From contig NZ_FTOL01000009.1 of assembly GCF_900156735.1 (NCBI RefSeq), positions 1-64,000 of the forward strand: a stretch of DNA of 64,000 nucleotides, given 5' to 3'. Below, one piece after another: positions 42,975 through 52,428 of the stretch. The notes beneath the pieces are model-generated. The model did no database searches and had not been told where the DNA came from. It worked only from the letters and a program-made list of their open reading frames with translations. The position numbers were made by a program, and so were the translations under genes. The first letter of the stretch is position 1. Each line of letters begins with the position of its first letter. This stretch comes from Chryseobacterium ureilyticum (GTDB lineage Bacteria; Bacteroidota; Bacteroidia; Flavobacteriales; Weeksellaceae).

Positions 42975-45380
42975 TTAATGTTTAGTATATTCTGGCGCCT
43001 CAGTTGGAAGCATTGTTGGCGTAAAGTATTCGTTAAGCCAATAAAATGTTTGTCCGTTTTGCTGAATTTTTACCGCAGGATCATTTCTATGAGCAAGCAT
43101 TCTGTCTGCCAAGTCCTTATAATGACGGAAATAGGTTCTTACAGTTGCATTAGGAACACCTTTTGACTTTTTCCAGCCTTTAAGCTTATATTTCGTCATG
43201 ATTTCTTCATCTGTAAGATCAACTCCGGTACTCATTCCTACTGCATAAGACATAGGTAATTCATAAAGATCTCCTTTATCAAGGAATTTAATTGTCGGAT
43301 TGTATTTCTTCAACAATTTTACATATTCCTTAACGGCTTTTGCCTGATTAAAATCTGCTCTTTCAGCTCCTGAGTTTTTATATACTTCTGTATAGAAAGC
43401 CTTAAGGTTATCATATTCAGCTTCAGAAATCAGAATTCCTTTTTCTATTCCCGGTGTATAATCTTTCAGTTCTTTTGGAATATTTCCTTTCACAAGGAAC
43501 GGATTTCCATAGTTTATAAGCTGTGCTGCAATTCCCGCAGAAACCGGATTAGTAAGCCCTGGATACAGATACTTATATTTCACATCTACATCTGTTCTTC
43601 CCGCTCCTACTGAAGAATGGAAATAATCGTTAAGTGATTTATCTACAGTTTGGTTATCTAATGTAACTTGTGCAATAAGACTATCTACAGATTTTTTCAG
43701 GAATCCTGGAGTGGTAACATCCCCTTTTTTAGGGAAAATAACAAATCCCTGAGACATACTCTGCTTAGGATACGCTAATGAGAAAAATCCTGCGTCTCCT
43801 TCCACTAAACTAAAGTTATTTTTTGTAAGAACGTCATACTGATTGATGATCTTTTGCTTTTTAAGTTCAGCAATATTTTTTGCAGTATTTGTCACTACAT
43901 TTTCTGCCATTAATACAAAGTCATTATAGGTATCTGAAGACCTTGCGCTTGTCTGGAACATGATTAATCTTGCCTGAGCTTGTGTAAGTGAACTGATCAC
44001 ACTGTACATATTTCCACTTTGGCTGGCGGAAGTTCCTACAGTTACAACGATATTGGTCTCATCAGGAACGTTTGAAAGAAGATTTCCAGCAGCCGAAAGC
44101 GCTTCACCTACAGGTTGGTATCCGTTATTGCTGGCACAGTTCATCTCATTCGTTTTCTGGTCAATAAACGTAGTGATTTTACTGTATTCTGTGCTCAGGT
44201 TAGACACAGAAACGTTATTTCCACAAGGGTTGTTTTTGTAAAGTACTACTCCATATTTCACTGTATTGAAATAAGAAGGTTTTTCAAATCTTAGCTGCAA
44301 ATCCTGTAATAATGATTTTACAATCGGTGCATAAGGAGCATTTCCTGCACTTACATCAAGAGCAAAAACAATATTGATATTTTTATCACGCTCTGTAATT
44401 TCTCTATAACGGTCAAAGTAGATTGGCTCTCCTAAAACATTGTATACAAAGTTTTTACTATAATCCAAGATATTGGTAAAGTACTTTGTTTTTGAATCCG
44501 GGGTTGGCGCTTCATTTAAAGGTAAAGTTACCGGGAAAATATTTTCCAATGGTCTTCTTTTGTTAACTTCGGTAAGAAGAATCGCTGTTTTGTTGGTAGC
44601 ATCTGATGCTGATCCTCCAGGATATCCTTCATGGATTCCCAATTCTGATTCCGTGATTCCTGTTGTATTTTTAAGTTTTATAGCGGAACGTTCTCCCCAG
44701 GTAGAAATCACATTGGAGCTTACCCATCCGTAAAGGCTTTTCCCAATACTATCGATATCAACAGAAGGTTTTTTACCAACTAAAAATCTCTTATTGTTTT
44801 CTGCCTGTTTGTAAACATACACCATCTGTCCGTTAGGAATCTTCACCTTAGCCTCTTCGATAAGACTTGGGGAATTAAATACCATGATGGAATCATTTTT
44901 ATAGTATCTCTCAGCGCTTCTGATTACTTCACTGTTATTAGGTACTACTGCTACTCTTACCGGATATCCTGTTCTTTCGCTTTTTAAAGAATTATTCCAT
45001 AAAAGCAGGTCAGATTCAGGAATCCATCCGTATGTTTTGATAGATTTTGACGAAACTTTTTTCATTAAGGCATCAGGAACGTATTCTGCTACCTTTACCA
45101 TTCCGTCTCTATGTTTTAAAACCATTAAAGGTTCAAGAAACTTAACTTCTTTGTATGATTTTTCATCATCTTTATCTAAATAAGCTGTATTTCTGGATCT
45201 GTCTGATATAACGATCCATGGAACGGACTTTTTAGGATATCCGTTGACAACGGTGGAATTATCTACCTGACCATATTGTGATGGCTCTGGTGTTTTTTTT
45301 GACGGAAGCTTTACCTGGCAACTCGCCAATAATACTGATAATCCTATATAATATGCTGCTAGAGGAAATTTATTTTTCAT
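42975..45380 (-). CDS. tssR: T6SS lipoprotein TssR
   Basis: 801-aa lipoprotein (lipobox VLLASC near residue 21). The N-terminal third has beta-rich SH3-like units (VPWIVISDRSRNTAYLD..., GYPVRVAVVPNNSEVI...). A von Willebrand A-like domain occupies about 330-520 (NINIVFALDVSAGN...). A helical C-terminal part contains ILISEAEYDNLKAFYTEVY. This is the layout of TssR, a Bacteroidota-specific envelope component of the subtype iii T6SS, probably replacing part of the TssJ/L/M membrane complex. It is the last gene of a four-gene operon. Confidence 0.87.
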   Translation of the reverse strand: MKNKFPLAAYYIGLSVLLASCQVKLPSKKTPEPSQYGQVDNSTVVNGYPKKSVPWIVISDRSRNTAYLDKDDEKSYKEVKFLEPLMVLKHRDGMVKVAEYVPDALMKKVSSKSIKTYGWIPESDLLLWNNSLKSERTGYPVRVAVVPNNSEVIRSAERYYKNDSIMVFNSPSLIEEAKVKIPNGQMVYVYKQAENNKRFLVGKKPSVDIDSIGKSLYGWVSSNVISTWGERSAIKLKNTTGITESELGIHEGYPGGSASDATNKTAILLTEVNKRRPLENIFPVTLPLNEAPTPDSKTKYFTNILDYSKNFVYNVLGEPIYFDRYREITERDKNINIVFALDVSAGNAPYAPIVKSLLQDLQLRFEKPSYFNTVKYGVVLYKNNPCGNNVSVSNLSTEYSKITTFIDQKTNEMNCASNNGYQPVGEALSAAGNLLSNVPDETNIVVTVGTSASQSGNMYSVISSLTQAQARLIMFQTSARSSDTYNDFVLMAENVVTNTAKNIAELKKQKIINQYDVLTKNNFSLVEGDAGFFSLAYPKQSMSQGFVIFPKKGDVTTPGFLKKSVDSLIAQVTLDNQTVDKSLNDYFHSSVGAGRTDVDVKYKYLYPGLTNPVSAGIAAQLINYGNPFLVKGNIPKELKDYTPGIEKGILISEAEYDNLKAFYTEVYKNSGAERADFNQAKAVKEYVKLLKKYNPTIKFLDKGDLYELPMSYAVGMSTGVDLTDEEIMTKYKLKGWKKSKGVPNATVRTYFRHYKDLADRMLAHRNDPAVKIQQNGQTFYWLNEYFTPTMLPTEAPEYTKH

Positions 45381-45427
45381 CCTATTTTATCTTTTTATGA
45401 TTGGGTGCATCCGAAAACCGGATGGTA

Positions 45428-46339
45428 TTATTTGCTTTGGTTTATATCTACTTTAGTTACACAGTTTTGTGTATCGTCTAAATTCACCTTTACTGTCTGA
45501 ATGACAGTATTTTTATCAAACTGAAGACCTGCACAGTACATGTAGAAATTATTTACTTTACTGTCATTTACTTTTACCACTGTATTTTCATTGTTACACA
45601 AATAGGTTTTCAACAGGTAATTGTAGTGCATATTGAAACTGTTTCCGTTAGCAATCTGCTGCAGGTGGTATTTAAAGTCGTTATCAACTTTCGCGTAAGA
45701 GTCTTCTACAGATACAGCTTCCTGTTCTAAAGAATTATAAGCCGGAAGAATTTTAATACGGTGATAAATAGGTTCCAGAGTTTCTTCAGTGTATAAAGTC
45801 ACCAGATAATCACCCGGTTTTTTATAGGAATAAATAGCAAATTTGTCTTTGGAGTCTGTGTTTCCTGTTTCTCCAAATTTCCAGGCAAATTGAGAAGCCT
45901 CAGAAATGGCACGGAAATTTACATTCTCATTCTGCATTGCCTGTACCGGAGCTTCAATTGTTGTTTTAGTTTTCACGCTGTCTTTAGCCTGCTTGATGCT
46001 TCTGGCAGAAACCATTACAGGGAAAGACTTGGTGTACTTGTTATCTACGATCAAAATTACCTGGTAATATCCCGGTTTATTATAGAAGTGGATACCGCTG
46101 TTTTTATCCGAAGTTGTCCCATCTCCAAAATTCCATTTCTTGGTTTTTGCAAACTGGGTTTTATCTTCAAATAAAAGTGTATCTCCTACTGACAAAGCAG
46201 ATGGGTAAACTACCCCTACAATATCATCAGCAGAATGGATTACTTTTTTCTGCAGCCATAATGCAACAAGGGCTGCGATGAGCAATGTTGCAATAATACC
46301 GATAATAATGTTCTTTTTGTTCTTTTGAAAATAATTCAT
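45428..46339 (-). CDS. PKD-domain T6SS membrane protein (TssP-like)
   Basis: 303 aa. A single N-terminal membrane segment (about 11-29) is followed by two PKD-like beta-sandwich domains in the periplasm (WNFGDGTTSDKNSGIHFYNKPGYYQVIL at about 70-97; FAWKFGETGNTDSKDKFAIYSYKKPGDYLVTLY at about 151-183). A C-terminal helical part contains three cysteines. It sits between tssR and two TssO-like genes, so it should span the periplasm and link the inner-membrane base with TssR. The name TssP is my best match but is not certain. Confidence 0.78.
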   Translation of the reverse strand: MNYFQKNKKNIIIGIIATLLIAALVALWLQKKVIHSADDIVGVVYPSALSVGDTLLFEDKTQFAKTKKWNFGDGTTSDKNSGIHFYNKPGYYQVILIVDNKYTKSFPVMVSARSIKQAKDSVKTKTTIEAPVQAMQNENVNFRAISEASQFAWKFGETGNTDSKDKFAIYSYKKPGDYLVTLYTEETLEPIYHRIKILPAYNSLEQEAVSVEDSYAKVDNDFKYHLQQIANGNSFNMHYNYLLKTYLCNNENTVVKVNDSKVNNFYMYCAGLQFDKNTVIQTVKVNLDDTQNCVTKVDINQSK

Positions 46340-46391
46340 AGTTAATAATTGTGATGTGTTTTATTTAAAGTTCCTAATTCCATGTACTTTA

Positions 46392-46919
46392 TTACTGAGT
46401 TCTTGCCTGTAGGGCACTTTCTCTCTGGTAAAGTTTATCCTGCTTATCTTTATATCCTATTCTACATTCCTCGATTTGCTTTTCAAATCTTTTAATATCC
46501 TCTGAAGTAGTAGAAATTACCTTTTTATCTTCATAATACATTTTATAGAATCTTGCAATCTGGGGAAAGGCATCTTTTCGAACATCAGTAATACTACCGT
46601 GCTCTTTAAAATAACCATTAAGGTCATTAACGCCTACAAAGATATTATTTTCCACAAAAGGCTGTGGAGTCTCGTCTGCAAGTTTGGTAATCATGGTATA
46701 AGTACTATCCATAATAGGCAGAATAACTTTTTGGTGTTGTTCAAATTCTGCTTTTTGCTCTAAATTCTGGATTCCTCTGATGTCTTCGTCAGAAAACGGG
46801 GATTCAAATCCTTTTAAAAAGATAACCCCCAGAAATATCATGGCAGTCACCAGCATCAGTATTAAATAAAAAAACTGATAATGCCTTTCTTTCTTAGATA
46901 GTGTAATGTGTCCTTGCAT
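46392..46919 (-). CDS. TssO-like inner-membrane protein 2
   Basis: 175 aa. It has one N-terminal membrane segment (about 15-36) and a helical periplasmic domain (about 45-175) with a coiled-coil-like end. It is similar in size and plan to the next upstream protein. Genes of this kind belong to the Bacteroidota T6SS trans-envelope complex (tssO family). The distinction between TssO and another small Tss protein cannot be made from sequence alone. Confidence 0.7.
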   Translation of the reverse strand: MQGHITLSKKERHYQFFYLILMLVTAMIFLGVIFLKGFESPFSDEDIRGIQNLEQKAEFEQHQKVILPIMDSTYTMITKLADETPQPFVENNIFVGVNDLNGYFKEHGSITDVRKDAFPQIARFYKMYYEDKKVISTTSEDIKRFEKQIEECRIGYKDKQDKLYQRESALQARTQ

Positions 46920-46930
46920 ATCTTTCTTTT

Positions 46931-47464
46931 TTATTTTTTTCTACCTACTGTAAAGTTTCTGGTCGGATCTCTTCGAAGTTCATTATTTACTCCTCTTACT
47001 TTTCCCATACATACTTCAAGATCTCTTTTGGCAGTTTCTTTTTTATATTCCACACCAATGATTTTTGTCTTTAGAGTGATCATAGGTTCTATTTGCTTCA
47101 TCAGTCTGGCATAATGCTTAAAACTTCCGGTACTGTCTTTGCCCATAATAATTTTAGCATCTCTCACATGATCCATAATACTTGTTCTAAGAAACAGATC
47201 ATTCTCCACCTTTTTCATATCAAGTTGGGACATTCTGTTATAAATATCATCCACATGATCTTTTAACATGTCACTTCTACGCATCAGTTCCATGTAGTTT
47301 TCAGCTTCTCTACTGATCCCTGCTCTTTGTATATCATAACTCTTAAAGAAGAGAAATAGGCATGTAAAAGTAACTACCGACAAAACGGCAAAAGATAGAA
47401 TAAACTTCCAGATGCCTATTCTTACGTCAGATTTGTTTAATTTTTTTTCCCTGTTCGAAGACAT
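46931..47464 (-). CDS. TssO-like inner-membrane protein 1
   Basis: 177 aa from MSSNREKKLNKSDVR. Longer in-frame starts reach 47617 but would run through the promoter-like TATATTTT. One membrane segment lies at about 19-40, then a helical periplasmic domain with a Lys/Arg-rich C-terminus. It is the first gene of the tssO - tssO-like - PKD - tssR operon, 12 nt before the next gene, and divergent from the response regulator at 47645. Confidence 0.75.
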   Translation of the reverse strand: MSSNREKKLNKSDVRIGIWKFILSFAVLSVVTFTCLFLFFKSYDIQRAGISREAENYMELMRRSDMLKDHVDDIYNRMSQLDMKKVENDLFLRTSIMDHVRDAKIIMGKDSTGSFKHYARLMKQIEPMITLKTKIIGVEYKKETAKRDLEVCMGKVRGVNNELRRDPTRNFTVGRKK

Positions 47465-47644
47465 AAATTTGCGATTTGTTTGGCCTGTGAAAATATAAAA
47501 AAAAAAATTTATGCGCAATACGTATTTTCCCCGCCCTCCATTCGTAGAATCCCTGATTAAATTAATATTAATTTTCACTTTAATAAGTTTTTCATAAATT
47601 AGGGCTCTGAATTTCAAATATCATTCGCCAAATCGATATTAAGA

Positions 47645-48316
47645 ATGAGTAAAATATTATCTAATACCGTGCGTTTCTCTATAGCTGACAGTGATTTTTA
47701 TTTTAAAAAAATAATGATCAAAACACTTATGGAAAACCCGTTCTATATGCTTCTGAACGATTGCAACAACGGTCACGAACTGGTAAACAGGATCTACAGA
47801 AGACAAGAAGATGTATTTATTATAGAACTGTTTATGCCGGTATTGAGTGGAATAGAAGCCATCAAATACATAAGAAAAAATAATGCAGAAACTCCTATTG
47901 TAACGTATTCCGGGACATATCAGGAGGATATGGCAGAAATTCTTTCAAAGATTCCTAATACCTATTACTGTCAGAAGAAAAGTAATATTATAAAGGATAT
48001 CATTAAAGGAAGCATTGCTTCTGAGGAATTTGATTACCAGCAATATTCTAAAGAATGGGAACAGCAGCCCCTCGCAGTACAGGAATATATGGACAGGCAG
48101 AAAAAGGGTCAGGAAGAGCTTTCACCAGCGGAAATACAGCTTATGAGATTCTGCTACGAAGGCTTTAGTAATAAAGAGATTGCAGAAAAGCTAAACCTTA
48201 GTACAAGAACAATTGATACCTACATCAACCGACTTACGGAAAAGCTGGGACTGAAAACAAAACTTCATCTTATCCGTTTCTGCGTAGAGAATGGGTATTA
48301 TAATTCCAGTATGTAG
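47645..48316 (+). CDS. LuxR/NarL-type response regulator with Glu at the phospho-acceptor site
   Basis: 223 aa. The receiver domain covers about 8-125 and the LuxR-type helix-turn-helix about 155-215 (LSPAEIQLMRFCYEGFSNKEIAEKLNLSTRTIDTYINRL). In the receiver, the D-x-x-M-P position reads E61-L-F-M-P, so the usual phospho-acceptor Asp is Glu. Other receiver marks remain (D15 and D17 of the acidic pocket, S89, K111). A Glu here can mimic the phosphorylated state, so the protein may be constitutively active or controlled otherwise. It is divergent from the T6SS tssO-tssR operon and is the obvious candidate to bind the boxes before the tssD genes. Confidence 0.87.
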   Translation: MSKILSNTVRFSIADSDFYFKKIMIKTLMENPFYMLLNDCNNGHELVNRIYRRQEDVFIIELFMPVLSGIEAIKYIRKNNAETPIVTYSGTYQEDMAEILSKIPNTYYCQKKSNIIKDIIKGSIASEEFDYQQYSKEWEQQPLAVQEYMDRQKKGQEELSPAEIQLMRFCYEGFSNKEIAEKLNLSTRTIDTYINRLTEKLGLKTKLHLIRFCVENGYYNSSM

Positions 48317-48605
48317 AAAAATTTTAATCCTGAATTTTGAATCATTATAAAAAATGACAAAATCAAAGGATATAATGAAAGGTAATAAGTCCTGCTGAGG
48401 GGCTTAGAACTCCTATTTTAAGGCAATTATCTGCATAGGTTTACCGTTATATTATTTTATTGTTAAATAACTATAAAGCTACATTAATATAGGGTACACA
48501 TTAAAAACTCAAGGATTTGAACAAAAATATTTTGCCACTAATTTGCTAGTATTCAATTTTTTTAACTAAATTTGCACACCTAAAATTTAAAATTAAAATA
48601 AGGAA
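48317..48605. other. Intergenic region before HU
   Basis: No gene is seen. A -7 box TAAATTTG at 48567-48574 with TTTG at 48542-48545 probably drives the HU gene and, by read-through, the small basic protein gene. Confidence 0.5.
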
Positions 48606-48896
48606 ATGACAAAGGCAGAATTGGTAAACACCATCTCAAATAAGTTGGGAACAGAAAAGAATGAAACACAGAAAGTTGTAGAAGCTTTTATGCAGGAGAT
48701 CAGAACTTCTATGTATAATGGGGATAACGTTTATCTGAGAGGTTTTGGATCTTTTATCATTAAAACAAGAGCTGCTAAAACAGGAAGAAATATTTCTAAG
48801 AACACTGCAATTGAGATTCCTGCTCACAACATTCCTGCTTTCAAACCTTCAAAATCTTTTGTAGAGAAAGTAAAAACAAAAGTTGCAGTAAAATAA
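48606..48896 (+). CDS. HU family DNA-binding protein
   Basis: 96 aa, full length. The typical start MTKAELVNTISNKLG, core VYLRGFGSFIIKTRAAKTGRN and end FKPSKSFVEKV are visible. It is a histone-like dimer that bends DNA. It is followed after 43 nt by the 29-aa ribosomal-type gene, then RNase G, an arrangement I associate with Flavobacteriia. Confidence 0.95.
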   Translation: MTKAELVNTISNKLGTEKNETQKVVEAFMQEIRTSMYNGDNVYLRGFGSFIIKTRAAKTGRNISKNTAIEIPAHNIPAFKPSKSFVEKVKTKVAVK

Positions 48897-48939
48897 GAAC
48901 ATTAACTGAATATTAACTAGTTACTAAAAAATTAAAATT

Positions 48940-49029
48940 ATGCCAAGCGGAAAGAAAAGAAAAAGACACAAGGTTGCGACTCACAAAAGAAAGAAAAGAA
49001 GAAGAGCGAACAGACATAAGAAAAAATAA
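48940..49029 (+). CDS. Small basic ribosomal protein, probably bL38
   Basis: 29 aa: MPSGKKRKRHKVATHKRK, then a run of Lys/Arg and RANRHKKK. More than half of the residues are basic. Such a protein (bL38) was described from the cryo-EM structure of the Flavobacterium johnsoniae ribosome. My identification rests on size, basic composition, the MPSGKKRKRH start and the position between HU and rng. A terminator follows. Confidence 0.8.
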   Translation: MPSGKKRKRHKVATHKRKKRRRANRHKKK

Positions 49030-49061
49030 TCTCCTCTTCTCGAGATTTACAATATAATAAT

Positions 49062-49100
49062 ATAGTTGGTGATTTTAATTTTTTAAAGTTCGCCGACTAT
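49062..49100 (+). terminator. Intrinsic terminator before rng
   Basis: ATAGTTGGTGA / TCGCCGACTAT stem (two G-U pairs) with a 17-nt loop, followed by ATTTTTATTT. It ends the HU - small protein transcript. Confidence 0.75.
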
Positions 49101-49263
49101 ATTTTTATTTGCAACTATAAGATTCCGCGGAAAACGGAAAGTTTCAAATATTATTTTAATAAAAATATAAAGGTTTACATTCAAAATCCTTATATTTAAT
49201 AGATGAATTAATCGAGAACAATACCAATTTCCTAAAATCTTAACAATTTTATCTTATAACAAA

Positions 49264-50823
49264 ATGAAGAAAGAACTAATAGTTTCGCATGAAGATGATC
49301 TTACAAAGATTGCACTGCTGGAAGACGGAAGACTATGTGAACTTCATGAGCAAGAGGACAAAAGCGATTTTATAGTTGGAGATCTGTTTATAGGAAAAGT
49401 AAAAAAACTGGCACCAAACCTGAATGCAGCATTCGTAAATATTGGATATGACAAGGATGCATTCCTGCATTATCAGGATTTAGGACCACAGTATCTTACT
49501 TACAAAAAGTTTTTAAAAGATACTATTTCTAAAAAACAAAGCGCTTCAAGCTTAAAAAATTTCGAGATACAACCCGAAATAGATAAAAACGGAACGGTAG
49601 ATAAAGTAATTGCAAAAGATGATCTTGTTCTACTACAAATCACTAAGGAACCTATTTCCACAAAAGGTCCCAGAATTTCTACCCAAGTTTCACTTACAGG
49701 GCGTTTTTTGGTTCTAATTCCATTCGACAATAAGGTTTCCATTTCCAAAAAGATCAAAAGTTTTGAGGAAAAGGAAAGATTAAGAACACTGATAGACAGT
49801 ATAAAACCGGAAGGTTTTGGAGTGATCATCAGAACTGTAGCCGAAGGAAAAAAAGTTGCAGACCTTCATAATGATATGAATCAGCTGATTCAGAAATGGG
49901 AAAGCACTTTTAAAAATATCCAGAAAAACAAAGTTCCGTCCAAAGTTTTAAGCGAAGAAGACAAAGCTTCAGCTATTTTAAGAGACAATTTTAATCAGGA
50001 TTTCGTGAATATTATCTGTGATGACGAACAGATGGTAAGTGAAATGAAAAATTATATTGAAGTAATTGCACCTGAAAAGAAAAATATTGTCCAGTTTTAT
50101 GATTCTCATATTCCACTCCTGGAATATTATAATGTTGAAAAACAGCTTAAACAGAGCTTTGGAAAACACGTAAACATTCCAAGTTCTAAAGGCGCTTATC
50201 TTGTTATTGAACACACAGAAGCACTTCACGTTGTGGATGTCAACTCCGGAAACAATATCACTACCGGAACTGCTGTTAATAAAGAACATGCACTGAAAGT
50301 GAATAAAATGGCAGCCACAGAGATTGCCAGACAGCTTCGTCTCCGCGATATGGGAGGCATCATTGTGATTGACTTCATCGACATGCCCAACTCTGATCAC
50401 AGAAGAGATCTCTATGAGCATCTGAAAGAGGAAATGAAGCGTGATAAAGCACGTCATAAAATACTTCCTCCAAGTAAATTCGGTCTGATTCAGATTACCA
50501 GACAAAGAAACCGTCCGGAAAAACAGATCGAAACCAAAGAAGAAAACCCGAACAAAGATGGAGAAATCGTTGCTCCAATTGTTATCGTGGAAAGAATGGG
50601 TGAAACTTTAAGAAACATCCTGCAGAAAGAAAAAGGAAAAATCTATCTGCACGTACATCCATTCGTAGAAGCCTATTTAACAAAAGGCATCAAAAGCATC
50701 CAAATGAAATGGTTTATCAAATACAAAAAATGGGTAACCATTGTTCCAAGGGATTCTTTTAAATATTTAGAATACAGAATCTATAATTCTAAAAAAGAAG
50801 AATTGATAGAATTTTCTAATTAA
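49264..50823 (+). CDS. rng: Ribonuclease E/G family protein (RNase G)
   Basis: 519 aa. The N-terminal S1-like RNA-binding domain (about 35-130, GDLFIGKVKKLAPNLNAAFVNIGYDKDAFLH) is followed by the RNase E/G catalytic core with VDVNSGNN, GGIIVIDFIDM and the DNase I-like subdomain with its metal-binding aspartates. The length matches RNase G and lacks the long RNase E scaffold tail. It processes rRNA and mRNA. Confidence 0.95.
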   Translation: MKKELIVSHEDDLTKIALLEDGRLCELHEQEDKSDFIVGDLFIGKVKKLAPNLNAAFVNIGYDKDAFLHYQDLGPQYLTYKKFLKDTISKKQSASSLKNFEIQPEIDKNGTVDKVIAKDDLVLLQITKEPISTKGPRISTQVSLTGRFLVLIPFDNKVSISKKIKSFEEKERLRTLIDSIKPEGFGVIIRTVAEGKKVADLHNDMNQLIQKWESTFKNIQKNKVPSKVLSEEDKASAILRDNFNQDFVNIICDDEQMVSEMKNYIEVIAPEKKNIVQFYDSHIPLLEYYNVEKQLKQSFGKHVNIPSSKGAYLVIEHTEALHVVDVNSGNNITTGTAVNKEHALKVNKMAATEIARQLRLRDMGGIIVIDFIDMPNSDHRRDLYEHLKEEMKRDKARHKILPPSKFGLIQITRQRNRPEKQIETKEENPNKDGEIVAPIVIVERMGETLRNILQKEKGKIYLHVHPFVEAYLTKGIKSIQMKWFIKYKKWVTIVPRDSFKYLEYRIYNSKKEELIEFSN

Positions 50824-50833
50824 GACAAAATTC

Positions 50834-50859
50834 AAACCTCCGGTAAATGCCGGAGGTTT
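50834..50859 (+). terminator. Terminator of rng
   Basis: AAACCTCCGG-TAAATG-CCGGAGGTTT followed by TTTATT. The next promoter box (TACATTTG, 50865-50872) starts just after it. Confidence 0.92.
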
Positions 50860-50900
50860 TTTATTACATTTGCAAAAACTACATGAAACTCAAAAACATA

Positions 50901-52307
50901 ATGAAAAAAATCTTATTTCTGACTATTCTGGCAATCCAGAATATTGCTGCTCAAATTATCTCTTACGATAACAGCTTTGCCTCGAATGGAAAATTTACCA
51001 TTACCAATGCCAGCAATCAACATTATATCAATCTGACTGACACTACAGATGGCAGCCTTTACTTTACTTATGCTAAAGAAAGCAATATCGGAACAACTTT
51101 TCTATCAAAATTAAATACCAATGGAACCATTGACTCGAGTTTTGGTAATAGCGGTGAAGTGAGTATCCCTTATTTTTCCCCCGGATTCCCTTCTATTCTT
51201 AAAAAGCAGACTGATGGCAAGCTTTTAGTATTGGGCTTCTATGAGGATGGTACAGCAATAACAAGAGTTTTACCTAATGGACAGATAGATCTTTCCTTCG
51301 GAATCAATGGTACCAGTAAAATTCCTTATATAGGAATGGGATTCAATGCAGACAGTTTTGGAATACACCTACAAAACAATAAATTAATTGTTTATGGGAC
51401 AGCATTCGACAGTAATTACCATCTTTTAAATCACTCACTTATTTATAGATTGAATGAAAATGGAACGATAGATCAAAGTTTTGGAAACAATGGTTCTATC
51501 AACACAAAGGGTAATTTTATTTTTGTTGATAATCAGTCTAATATCATCAGTTTTATCAGTAATGTAATCAATACCAATGTATACCCTTATGGTGCCTTGG
51601 AAAAGTATAATAGTAGCGGACAAGTGTTTTCTGATTTTGGGAATAATGGTGTTTTAGCATTTAATTCCAGTTTAGGAATGGTGAATACTGCTTTTATGGA
51701 CAGTAATAATTATATCGTCTGCGCGAATATTAACAATGAAATTTTCAGAATACATCCAACCGGAGTATACGATACTTCATTTATATTTGATAACAATGCA
51801 CCTCCTTTCAACGATGGTAACTTATCTCTTTACATCAATGAAAAAAACGGGAACTATTATACCTCATGGATCACAGGATCTACAGGTGAAAATATTTTAA
51901 TTTCAAAGTTAACATCAACCGGATCTATAGACCCATCATTTAATTATTCTGAAAATACAACAGCACCTTTAATTATCAATCAGATGATAATCAATGACAA
52001 CAATATTTTTGCGACAAGAGGAAATCAAATTTTAAAATTTTCATTGAATAACCCTACTCTGGCAACAATAAACCCTTTAACAGCAAACAATACGTCTATT
52101 TCATTTGAAAACCCTGTCAGACAGAATCTGATCTACCAGTCGAAAGAAAAAATAAGTAAAATTGAGCTCTATTCTTCCGCTGGAAAAATTGTAAAGGTTT
52201 TAAAAGACTCCTTTAGCCCTGTTTCAGAGTTACCCAAAGGTATTTACACTGCAAAAATCACTTTTGAAAACGGTAGTATTACCACAAAAAAACTCATTAA
52301 AAATTAA
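50901..52307 (+). CDS. T9SS-secreted delta-60 repeat protein
   Basis: 468 aa from MKKILFLTILAIQNIAAQ (signal peptide). The -7 box TACATTTG at 50865-50872 puts transcription near 50879, so the longer frame starting in the terminator is excluded; the ATG at 50883 remains possible. Delta-60-type repeats are visible (NGTIDSSFGNSGEVSI, NGQIDLSFGINGTSKI, NGTIDQSFGNNGSINT, TGSIDPSFNYS), suggesting a beta-propeller. The last 80 residues form a type A T9SS sorting domain (FENPVRQNLIYQS...ISKIELYSSAGKIVK...LPKGIYTAKITFENG). It should be secreted through the type IX system and attached to the surface. Confidence 0.9.
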   Translation: MKKILFLTILAIQNIAAQIISYDNSFASNGKFTITNASNQHYINLTDTTDGSLYFTYAKESNIGTTFLSKLNTNGTIDSSFGNSGEVSIPYFSPGFPSILKKQTDGKLLVLGFYEDGTAITRVLPNGQIDLSFGINGTSKIPYIGMGFNADSFGIHLQNNKLIVYGTAFDSNYHLLNHSLIYRLNENGTIDQSFGNNGSINTKGNFIFVDNQSNIISFISNVINTNVYPYGALEKYNSSGQVFSDFGNNGVLAFNSSLGMVNTAFMDSNNYIVCANINNEIFRIHPTGVYDTSFIFDNNAPPFNDGNLSLYINEKNGNYYTSWITGSTGENILISKLTSTGSIDPSFNYSENTTAPLIINQMIINDNNIFATRGNQILKFSLNNPTLATINPLTANNTSISFENPVRQNLIYQSKEKISKIELYSSAGKIVKVLKDSFSPVSELPKGIYTAKITFENGSITTKKLIKN

Positions 52308-52313
52308 TATACT

Positions 52314-52333
52314 CCTCTAGCATTTGCTGGAGG
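52314..52333 (+). terminator. Intrinsic terminator
   Basis: CCTCTAGC-ATTT-GCTGGAGG (one G-U pair) followed by TTTTTT, directly after the T9SS cargo gene. Confidence 0.85.
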
Positions 52334-52428
52334 TTTTTTATTACTTTTAGCACCCAAAATAAAGCATATATCTATACTCATCTTTCTTAATATGAATCAA
52401 TAGATCTGTAATCTTTTAAATTATAAAT

